Shown piece after piece: positions 1 to 6,278 of a stretch of DNA of 64,000 nucleotides; the first letter of the stretch is position 1; each line of letters opens with the position of its first letter. A model generated the notes under the pieces. That model was not told the DNA's origin. It saw only the letters and a program-made list of their open reading frames with translations, and searched no databases. The stretch is from NCBI GenBank assembly GCA_016794925.1, contig JAEUIW010000004.1:1-64000 (forward strand). The letters are read 5' to 3'. Position numbers and translations under genes: made by a program. Source of the DNA: Phycisphaerae bacterium (GTDB taxonomy: Bacteria > Planctomycetota > Phycisphaerae > Phycisphaerales > UBA1924).

Positions 1-10
1 CACCCCACCC

Positions 11-994
11 CTACACCGCCTTGATTACGCTCACCGCCGCGTACAGGCCCGCAACCCGTTCCCGCTCCACCACCCGCGCCGAAAACGCCGGGTTCAGCGG
101 CTGCAACCGCACCAGCTCCTCCCCTCCTTCCCCCGTCTCGAAGTACACGCGCTTGAACGTGCTGGCGTGGTCCGGCTCCAGACGCGCGAAGCAGTCCGCT
201 CCGTCCTTCACCGCCCGAGCCGGGCTGAACACCACGATGTCCCCCTCCTCGTACTTGGGCCGCATCGACTCCCCCACCACCCGCGCCGCGAAGGCGTCCG
301 GATCGTTGATGTCCGGGCACCGCACGTACTCGTCGGCCACCCGCGCCGGGTACGACAGGTCGGTGAATTCCGTCGGGTAGCCCGCCGCCACCCGGTTGAT
401 CAGCGGCACCTCCAGCGGCAGCAGCCGCGCCACGCCGCCGATTCCCGCCCCGACGCCATCCCCTCCCGCGCTCCCCCCGCGCTCCCGACCCCCCGCGCCC
501 GCTCCCTCCTCCGGCGCCAGTCGCGACACCAGACGCGCCAGCCGACCCGACCGGTACGCCTCGTCCAACCCTCCACTCGCCTTTCCTCCGGTGTCCGATC
601 GCACCAGCGTCGCCAGTTCCCGCGCCGCCCGCACCCGCGCCGCCAGCGACACCATCTCGCGCTTGATCTCACCCGGTGTCGCCTGCCACCGCGCGCTCGC
701 CATCAGGCTCCCCGCGGCCAGGCCCAGCGCCGATTCCAGTCGCCGCACGATCGCGTCGCGCGGCGGTCGTTCGCGCTTCCCGGTCTCAATCGCCGAGAGA
801 TAGCTCTTCGTACACAACGCCCGCCGCGCCAGGTCCGACAGCGACAGCCCCGCCCGCTCCCGCTCGTGGCGGATGACTACACCGAGCGCGAGTTCCCTTC
901 CTTCTCTTGCAGGTGCGTGGGCATGTTCCACGAAAATGCCACCACAATTGGGGATGTTTGCGGGCGTGTCTGGGTGTTGATTTTCTGTAATCAC
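11..994 (-). CDS. LexA/CI-type repressor (XRE HTH + S24 peptidase), probable prophage repressor
   Basis: A 327-residue protein with an N-terminal XRE-type helix-turn-helix (about residues 37-92) and a C-terminal S24/LexA peptidase fold (about 195-327). The catalytic Ser-Lys pair is visible as Ser243 in VVGESMRP and Lys281 in STFKRVYF. An Ala-Gly bond in RVAAGYP (204-205) matches the LexA/CI autocleavage site. In this family RecA-stimulated self-cleavage lifts repression after DNA damage; that role here is inferred. A Gly-rich low-complexity linker (about 163-188) separates the two domains. The start is GTG at 994-992. A good promoter places transcription initiation at or next to this codon, so the message is probably leaderless, like lambda cI from PRM. 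It is divergent from the phage-like operon at 1130-4886, which it probably controls. Confidence 0.9.
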   Translation of the reverse strand: MITENQHPDTPANIPNCGGIFVEHAHAPAREGRELALGVVIRHERERAGLSLSDLARRALCTKSYLSAIETGKRERPPRDAIVRRLESALGLAAGSLMASARWQATPGEIKREMVSLAARVRAARELATLVRSDTGGKASGGLDEAYRSGRLARLVSRLAPEEGAGAGGRERGGSAGGDGVGAGIGGVARLLPLEVPLINRVAAGYPTEFTDLSYPARVADEYVRCPDINDPDAFAARVVGESMRPKYEEGDIVVFSPARAVKDGADCFARLEPDHASTFKRVYFETGEGGEELVRLQPLNPAFSARVVERERVAGLYAAVSVIKAV

Positions 995-1000
995 AACAAA

Positions 1001-1029
1001 ATACTATCATATACCAAACTTTTTTTCAA
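1001..1029 (-). promoter_or_regulatory. Predicted promoter of the repressor gene (leaderless)
   Basis: On the minus strand TTGAAA (1029-1024) and TAGTAT (1006-1001) are separated by exactly 17 bases. Initiation about 7 bases past the -10 box falls on the GTG start at 994, leaving no room for a Shine-Dalgarno sequence. The -35/-10 spacer contains the operator-like GTTTGGTATA, which fits autoregulation. Confidence 0.65.
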
Positions 1030-1075
1030 CCAAAACCGAACAAAATGCTTGCAAAAGAGTATTCTGTTTGGTATA
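1010..1075. promoter_or_regulatory. Inverted operator-like pair between divergent promoters
   Basis: TATACCAAAC (1010-1019) and its exact reverse complement GTTTGGTATA (1066-1075) lie in mirror orientation, one beside each -10 region, with centres about 56 bp apart. The right site also sits in a looser dyad, AGTAT-N10-ATACT (1058-1077). These are the natural candidates for binding by the repressor at 11-994. Direct binding is inference. Confidence 0.55.
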
Positions 1076-1077
1076 CT
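1049..1077 (+). promoter_or_regulatory. Predicted rightward promoter of the phage-like operon
   Basis: TTGCAA (1049-1054) and TATACT (1072-1077) are spaced by 17 bases, one of the best sigma-70-type matches in the window. It lies about 50 bases before the ATG at 1130 in a markedly AT-rich island. The operator-like GTTTGGTATA overlaps the -10 box, so a bound repressor would block polymerase. Confidence 0.7.
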
Positions 1078-1129
1078 ATCGGTGATTGTTCACTGTTTGA
1101 AGAACATCAATCACACAGGAACGTGTTCA

Positions 1130-1630
1130 ATGACACCAAGAACACACGCAATCATGGATTATCAGACCACAGATTCCTGTCCAATCCTCAAAAACGAGGA
1201 ATTGGAGGCTCGTGGAAGGGCCCGCGACCGCTGGCTTATCTCGTGGATTCCCTCGCTCCCGGAGGGCGACCGCGAACTTGTCCGCGCCGTCGTCGAGCGC
1301 GGCACGCCCGAGCGCGAGGTCGCCGAGCTGCAGGGCCTTCCCCTGTCCGCCGTGCGCGCCCGCGTCCGGCGTCTCAAGCACCGGCTCCGTTCGCCCGTTT
1401 TCCGTGTGGTCGCGGCCCGCAGCGCCGAATGGCCCGAGGACGTCCGCGCGGTCGCCCGCGCCTGTTTCCTCCGTGGGATGAGCATCCGCGCCGCCGCCGG
1501 CAGCCTCGGGCTCTCGTACCACCACGCGCGCACGCTGCGGGGCGCGGCGACCCACCTTGCGCGCGCCGTCGTCGAACGTGCCGCGCGCCCGCGGCCGGCT
1601 CCCGATGCGCCCGGGCGCGCCCGCGCGTGA
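1130..1630 (+). CDS. Double helix-turn-helix protein (small-terminase- or sigma-region-4-like)
   Basis: A 166-residue basic protein. The first HTH-like segment (around GTPEREVAELQGLPLSAVRA) resembles sigma-70 region 4. A second lies around RGMSIRAAAGSLGLSYHHAR. The tail is Pro/Ala/Arg-rich. The ATG at 1130 was chosen because it follows ACAGGA (1115-1120) at about ten bases and lies just inside the rightward promoter; an open frame extends further upstream but crosses the promoter. It is the first gene of the operon that ends in terminase genes. A small terminase subunit or an operon regulator are therefore the two best guesses, and the sequence alone does not decide between them. Confidence 0.65.
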   Translation: MTPRTHAIMDYQTTDSCPILKNEELEARGRARDRWLISWIPSLPEGDRELVRAVVERGTPEREVAELQGLPLSAVRARVRRLKHRLRSPVFRVVAARSAEWPEDVRAVARACFLRGMSIRAAAGSLGLSYHHARTLRGAATHLARAVVERAARPRPAPDAPGRARA

Positions 1631-1691
1631 CGCCGCCTCGGATGCCGACGGTCATGAACTGAACCAGATTCCGCACGGGAAGGGGGGTCCG

Positions 1692-2462
1692 ATGGGACGC
1701 ATGAGTCTTCAGGCGCGTCGGGTGTCGGCGATGTTCGGACTGGATCCGCGCGCCGGCCGATGCGCCCGCCGCCGCACCCTCCGACGACTCGACCGCGCCG
1801 CGCGCCGGCTGCTCGATGCGCTCGCCCGCGCGGAAGCAGAGGGGGATGGAGGGGGTGTGGGGGGTGTGGGGGGAGTGGGGGGTGTGGGGTTGATCATCGG
1901 CGCCAGCGGCACGGGCAAGAGCACGCTGCTGCGGCGCATCGGCATCCTGGCCGAGCGTCGTGGCGTGCGCGTGGTTCGCGATGCCCCCGCCGCCCGGCCC
2001 ACCTCCCGCACCATCGACGCCGTGTCCGGCGACCTCGCCGATCGGCTCGGCGCGCTCGCGCGCGTGGGGCTCGCCGAGGCCGCCGCCTTCACCCGCCCGC
2101 TTGCCTCGCTCAGCGACGGCGAACGGTGGCGGCTCCGCCTCGCGCGCCTGTTCGACCGGGCCCGCGCCGTGCCGAGCCCGGCTCCGACGTCCGCCCGCGT
2201 GATCCTGCTCGCCGATGAGTTCGCGACCAGCCTGGACGCCCGCGCCGCCCGCAACCTGGCCTGGTTGTCCGGCCGTCGCGCCCGCGCGTCAGGGGTTGTC
2301 CTGCTTGCCTCGACCGTCCGCGACGACCTCGCGGGCCCGCTCGACCCGGACATCACGGCCCGGCTGAGCCGCCGCGCCGTGCGCCTGCACGGGCCGGCCC
2401 TGCCGCGGGAACTGCGATTCGAGACACGCGCCCCCGTTCGCTCGACAAGGAGAACACGATGA
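1692..2462 (+). CDS. ABC-type ATPase of a phage-like operon
   Basis: A 256-residue soluble ATPase with no membrane segments. Walker A is GASGTGKST (70-78), the signature-like motif is LSDGE (140-144), Walker B is VILLADEF (170-177) with Glu176 as catalytic base, and the D-loop is SLD (180-182). The usual H-loop histidine is not seen; the equivalent stretch reads VVLLASTVRD. A Gly-Gly-Val repeat (about 53-66) encoded by a G-rich 9-bp repeat precedes the Walker strand. The start ATG follows AAGGGGGG. The stop overlaps the acetyltransferase start (ATGA), so the two products are probably made and used together. This is not a transporter in any obvious way; its job in the module is unknown. Confidence 0.75.
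   Translation: MGRMSLQARRVSAMFGLDPRAGRCARRRTLRRLDRAARRLLDALARAEAEGDGGGVGGVGGVGGVGLIIGASGTGKSTLLRRIGILAERRGVRVVRDAPAARPTSRTIDAVSGDLADRLGALARVGLAEAAAFTRPLASLSDGERWRLRLARLFDRARAVPSPAPTSARVILLADEFATSLDARAARNLAWLSGRRARASGVVLLASTVRDDLAGPLDPDITARLSRRAVRLHGPALPRELRFETRAPVRSTRRTR
1841..1891 (+). repeat. G-rich 9-bp tandem repeat inside the ABC ATPase gene
   Basis: About four imperfect copies of GGGGGTGTG encode Gly-Gly-Val repeats just before the Walker A strand. The coding strand has at least five runs of four or more G and could form a quadruplex. The unit is nine bases, so copy-number change would keep the reading frame. Confidence 0.7.
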
Positions 2463-3229
2463 CCCGCCCCACGCCGCCCGACACGTCCGCCCGGGCGCGG
2501 CCCGCCCGCCGCCGGCCTCGCAACCCCGCGCGCGCGCTGCGCCTGCGCGAGGGCACGCTCGACTCGTACCACGACCTCGCGCCGTTCCACTACATCGCGA
2601 ACCCGCCCGGCCCGGTCGAACTGGTGCTGGTCGCCGAGGATCGCACGGGTGCGCGGCGGGACGATCGTCTCGCCGGCGTGCTCACGCTCTCTCGCCCGGT
2701 GCTCAACGGGCCGTGGCGTGCCGTGGCGTGGCCCGACCTGGCGGGCCCGGACCACGCACGCGACCTCAACGCCTCGTTGCGGACGATCTCCCGGCTCATC
2801 GTCGAGCCGCGCTGGCGGGGGATGGGCGTGGGCACGGCCTTGGTGCGCGCGGCCCTGCGGTGGTGCACGGGACGGGGCATCGGGCGCGTCGAGGCGCTGG
2901 CGTCGATGGGCCCGGTCAGCCCGGTCTTCGAGCGCGCGGGGATGCGCCGCGTCACGTTCCCGTGCGCCCGGCGCGAGGCCCGCCTCCGCGCGACGCTCGC
3001 CCGCCTCGACCTGATGCCGTGGGACCTGATCGATGCCCGCCGGGTGTGGCGCGACCGCGCCACCGGAGAGACGGTCGAGCGGGCCGTCCGGCGCTGGGCC
3101 AACGACAGCCGCGCCACTCGGGCCGGCGCGTCCGATCCGCTCGGCGCCGTGTGCGTGCGCGCCGCGCGGGCCCTGTGCGGGCGCGCCGGCGCGTACGTGT
3201 GGGAGGGACGCGCCCGCGACGCGGGCTGA
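2459..3229 (+). CDS. GNAT-family N-acetyltransferase of the phage-like operon
   Basis: A 256-residue protein with a GNAT acetyl-CoA-binding motif A: the strand SRLIVEP is followed by the pyrophosphate loop RWRGMGVG (about 118-125). The C-terminal hundred residues are Arg-rich and not recognised. The ATG overlaps the stop of the ABC ATPase gene and has its own AAGGAG six bases upstream, which indicates translational coupling. The substrate is unknown; GNAT enzymes acetylate amines on proteins, small molecules or modified bases. Its place between an ATPase and terminase genes suggests a role in the same phage-derived system, but that is inference. Confidence 0.75.
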   Translation: MTRPTPPDTSARARPARRRPRNPARALRLREGTLDSYHDLAPFHYIANPPGPVELVLVAEDRTGARRDDRLAGVLTLSRPVLNGPWRAVAWPDLAGPDHARDLNASLRTISRLIVEPRWRGMGVGTALVRAALRWCTGRGIGRVEALASMGPVSPVFERAGMRRVTFPCARREARLRATLARLDLMPWDLIDARRVWRDRATGETVERAVRRWANDSRATRAGASDPLGAVCVRAARALCGRAGAYVWEGRARDAG

Positions 3230-3253
3230 GCACCAGATCCGAAAGGGGGGAGC

Positions 3254-4429
3254 ATGGGGGAGCGAACACGCACGATCCGCACGGCGCCCGACGATTCAAC
3301 CGGCCCGACGCCCGGGTCGCGCGCCGCCGCCGGCGCGAACACCGAGGCGGGCGGGGGCGGGCGACCGCCCCGGAACGAGGACGAGCTGCACGCGTGGCTC
3401 ATCCGGGCCCTGCGGGTGCACGTCCCGCGGCGCGGGCTCGCGGACGGGGACGGGCCCTTCGAGTACCTCGCGCACGCGTTCTTCGAGGGCCGCCCGCCCG
3501 GCCGACGGGCCGGGTCGCCGGCCGCCCCGGGCGGGCGTGAGGCCCGCCCCGGCGACTGCGTCGTGTGGGCCAACCGCGGCGGGGGCAAGACGTTCCTCGC
3601 GGCGGTGGCCACCGTCCTCGACCTGGTGTTCAAGAAGGGGATCGAGGTCCGCCTGCTGGGCGGGTCGCTGGAGCAATCCCGGCGGATGCACGAGCACCTC
3701 TCGCGCCTGCTCAGGATGAAGGAACTGGCGGCCGACGTCGGCCCGCTCAAGCCGAAGATCACCGCCCGCGGCGCGGTGCTGGCCAACCGGTCCCGGGCCG
3801 AGGTCATGGCCCAGAGCGAGCGTTCGGTGCGCGGCACGCGCGTGCAGAAGGTGCGCTGCGACGAGGCCGACCTCTTCCAGCCGGACGTCTGGCACGCGGT
3901 GCAGCTCACCACGCGCTCGATCGACCTCGCCGGTCCCTGGGGCGACTCCGTGCTGGGGAGCGTCGAGGCCCTCAGCACCATGCACCGTCCGATGGGCCTG
4001 ATGCGCTCGATCGTGCGCGCGTGCGAGACCCCCGCCGTCGCTCTGGACCCGCTCGGTGGCGGCGAGCCCGCGCGCCGGCTCATCCGCTGGGGCGTGACGG
4101 ACGTGCTGGAGCCCTGCCCGGCGACGCGCTCGTGCCAACGGTGCTGCCTGTGGGACGAGTGCCTCGGGCGGGCCAAAGGGCGCGCCCCGGAGCAGGCCGG
4201 GCACGTCCGGATTGACGACGCCGCGGCCATGAAGACCCGCGTCCCGCTGGAGGTGTGGCGGAGCGAGATGCTGTGCCTGGGGGTGTCCCGGGGATCGTGC
4301 GTGTACCCGGACTTCGACCGGAAGGAGCACGTTTCGAAGGGGGGAGAGCATGATGATGGAGCGCTGGGTGGGGGGGATCGACTTCGGCTGGCGGAGCCCG
4401 ACGGTGGTCCTGTGGGCTCGGCTGGATGA
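3254..4429 (+). CDS. Terminase large subunit, ATPase half (DNA-packaging motor)
   Basis: A 391-residue protein with the ATPase half of a phage terminase large subunit. Walker A is ANRGGGKT (106-113) and Walker B is KVRCDEAD (199-206). A Cys cluster at 288, 294, 297, 298 and 303 may bind metal. The sequence runs to CVYPDFDRKEHV (about 349-360), where related terminases would be expected to continue into the nuclease domain. Here the last thirty or so residues are unrelated to that domain, because the nuclease lies in the +1 frame as a separate gene starting at 4350. The ATG is preceded by GAAAGGGGGGAGC, a strong G-rich ribosome site. No portal or capsid gene is next to it. Confidence 0.8.
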   Translation: MGERTRTIRTAPDDSTGPTPGSRAAAGANTEAGGGGRPPRNEDELHAWLIRALRVHVPRRGLADGDGPFEYLAHAFFEGRPPGRRAGSPAAPGGREARPGDCVVWANRGGGKTFLAAVATVLDLVFKKGIEVRLLGGSLEQSRRMHEHLSRLLRMKELAADVGPLKPKITARGAVLANRSRAEVMAQSERSVRGTRVQKVRCDEADLFQPDVWHAVQLTTRSIDLAGPWGDSVLGSVEALSTMHRPMGLMRSIVRACETPAVALDPLGGGEPARRLIRWGVTDVLEPCPATRSCQRCCLWDECLGRAKGRAPEQAGHVRIDDAAAMKTRVPLEVWRSEMLCLGVSRGSCVYPDFDRKEHVSKGGEHDDGALGGGDRLRLAEPDGGPVGSAG

Positions 4430-4886
4430 ACGCAACGTGCTGTGGGTCGAGGACGAGCTGGTGCGCCGTCAAACGGTGCTGGACGATCTGGTGCGCCAAG
4501 CCGAGGCGCGTCCCTGGCCGCGCCCCGAGTGGTTCGGCGCCGATCCCGCGGGCCACGCCGCCCACGAGCAGACGGGGCGGAGCTCCATCGGCGCGCTGGC
4601 GCGCCTGGGATGGCGGATCCGCGCCCGGCGCGCGGGGCTCCGCGAGGGAATCCACCTCGTCAAGGCCCGGTTGCGCCCGGGCGCCGGCGCGTCGCGCATC
4701 CGCGTGGCGTCCCGGTGCGATCTGCTGCTCGAGTCGCTGGAGCGATACCGCTACCCGGACCACGACCCGGAGACCGAGGTGCCGCTCAAGGACGGTCACG
4801 ACCACGCCTGCGACGCGTTGCGGTACATGGTGCTGAACCTCGACGCCCCCGGCGCGGACGGCCCGCGTTGCACGCGGTATGTCTGA
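4350..4886 (+). CDS. Terminase large subunit, nuclease half (RNase H fold)
   Basis: A 178-residue protein matching the C-terminal nuclease domain of terminase large subunits. The opening strand is GGIDFGWRSP with Asp11, followed by GADPAG (Asp65) and GHDHACDALRYM (Asp151/Asp155). These are the acidic positions expected to hold two metal ions. It overlaps the end of the ATPase-half gene by 80 bases in the +1 frame. It has its own start (ATGATGATG) preceded by AAGGGGGGAGAGC, the same kind of ribosome site as the other operon genes. The two halves may therefore be translated as separate, coupled subunits rather than being a broken gene. A one-base change in the G6 run (4339-4344) of an ancestral single gene is the alternative. 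Confidence 0.75.
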   Translation: MMMERWVGGIDFGWRSPTVVLWARLDERNVLWVEDELVRRQTVLDDLVRQAEARPWPRPEWFGADPAGHAAHEQTGRSSIGALARLGWRIRARRAGLREGIHLVKARLRPGAGASRIRVASRCDLLLESLERYRYPDHDPETEVPLKDGHDHACDALRYMVLNLDAPGADGPRCTRYV

Positions 4887-4927
4887 ACCGTCGGGAGGGC
4901 GTGAGCCCGGGAGAGGAGTGTGTTAGG

Positions 4928-5965
4928 ATGGGGCGGATGCGGTCGGAGCACGAGGATCAAGGCGATCACGCCGCGCGCCGCGGCGGCTCGGGATGGTGGG
5001 CGTTCCTGCGCCTGGCGCGTCCCACCCAATGGGCCAAGTGCGGCTTCGTGCTGATCGGCCCGGCCTATGGGTACGCCGCCGTGACGCCGGATTCGGCGCG
5101 GAGCGTGGCGGGCGCGGTGCTCGCCTTCGCGCTGGCCAGCAGCGCCTGCTACGTGATGAACGATCTGGCGGACCGCGAGGCGGACCGGGTTCACCCCCGC
5201 AAGCGGAAGCGGCCCCTCGCCAGCGGTGCGGTCTCCCCCGGCGCGGCCCGGGTGTTCACGGGCCTGCTGCTGGCGGGCGCGGCGGGGGGGATCGTGCTGG
5301 TCCCGGGCGCGGCCCGCCTGTGGCTGGCCGCGTGCGTGGCGCTGTACGTCCTCAACGTCTTCGCGTACACCGCCGTGCTCAAGCGGGCGGTCATCCTGGA
5401 CGTGATCTCACTGGCGTCGGGGTTCGTGCTGCGGGTGCTGGGGGGGTGCGCCGCGGCGGGGGTTCCGCCCTCGAGCTGGCTGCTGAACGTCACGTTCTTC
5501 GTCTCCATGTTCCTGGCGTTCGGCAAGCGACTGGGCGAGCGCCGCACCATGGGGGCGGACGCCGCGGCGGCCCGGAGCGTGCAGTCGATGTACACCGACG
5601 AGTTGCTGCGGATGGCGGTGGTGGTGACGGCGGTGGCGACGCTGCTGACGTACTCGGAGTACGTGGCCTCGCAGGCGGAGGGATTCACGCGCGGGTTCAA
5701 CCTGTTCTGGCTGACCATGCTGCCCGCGACGTACGCGCTGCTGCGCTGCATCGTCCTGTTGGAGCGGGGGGCGTACGACGACCCGACCGAGCTGGCGGTG
5801 CGGGACCGCCCGTTCCAATTGTCGGTGCTGCTCTTCGCCCTCCTGACCGTGCTGCTGATGACGGAGGTGCGGATCGAGCACGGGGGCGGCGCGCGGGGTG
5901 TGGCGGGCCCCCCCGGGGCGGTGGCCCCCGCGCGAGCGATCACGGGAGCGGAGCGTGATCCATGA
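4928..5965 (+). CDS. UbiA-family prenyltransferase, decaprenyl-phosphate phosphoribosyltransferase-like
   Basis: A 345-residue polytopic membrane protein (about eight to nine hydrophobic segments). The first Asp-rich motif reads NDLADREADRVHP with KRKRP following (78-96). The second region, LKRAVILDVISLASGFVLR, lies near residue 155. The HPxKxxRP continuation is typical of the UbiA branch that transfers phosphoribose from PRPP to polyprenyl phosphate (Rv3806c-like), feeding arabinose or ribose lipid donors; that substrate assignment is by motif only. The ATG follows GAGGAG at about nine bases. The Gly/Pro-rich C-terminal tail (about 315-345) is not conserved-looking. It is the first ordinary chromosomal gene after the terminase module. 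Confidence 0.8.
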   Translation: MGRMRSEHEDQGDHAARRGGSGWWAFLRLARPTQWAKCGFVLIGPAYGYAAVTPDSARSVAGAVLAFALASSACYVMNDLADREADRVHPRKRKRPLASGAVSPGAARVFTGLLLAGAAGGIVLVPGAARLWLAACVALYVLNVFAYTAVLKRAVILDVISLASGFVLRVLGGCAAAGVPPSSWLLNVTFFVSMFLAFGKRLGERRTMGADAAAARSVQSMYTDELLRMAVVVTAVATLLTYSEYVASQAEGFTRGFNLFWLTMLPATYALLRCIVLLERGAYDDPTELAVRDRPFQLSVLLFALLTVLLMTEVRIEHGGGARGVAGPPGAVAPARAITGAERDP

Positions 5966-6278
5966 CGGGAACGTCCCCGAGGCGCATCCAGAGGTCCACG
6001 CGGACGGAAGCAGGGGGGTGGTTGCGCGCCGGGCGGGCGTGCGGTCCAGTGAACGCCGCGTCGATCACGCAAGAAAACTCGAAAAATCGATCGGGACGCG
6101 GATGCGAGGATTGTGAAAATAGCCTAGAGTGAAATCGGCTCGCCGCGACGGTTCGCGACGGGTCGGCGCGCGTGGGGAATCGCACCCGGGGGGGAAGCCG
6201 GGGGAGCGCGGGGGGGAGCGGGGGTCGGGTGGTTTGGGCGCACACACGGCCCGCCGCGTGCGGGCGAGGAGATCTCAC
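5966..6278 (+). other. Intergenic leader with G-run cluster before the metalloprotease
   Basis: These 313 bases hold no convincing gene, although the frame of the downstream gene stays open from 6129. An AT-richer patch (about 6065-6130) is the likely promoter zone, but no clear -35/-10 pair stands out. A cluster of G runs of 7, 5, 7, 5 and 3 bases (6188-6229) on the coding strand is a strong quadruplex candidate in the probable leader. Confidence 0.5.

Noticed and set aside
167-1129. Upstream extension of the double-HTH protein
   Set aside because: The extension runs antisense through the repressor gene and across the promoter at 1049-1077; the ATG at 1130 has a ribosome site and the right position.
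6129-6278. N-terminal extension of the metalloprotease
   Set aside because: Arg/Gly-rich, encoded by the G-run cluster, without a ribosome site; it would bury the signal peptide.
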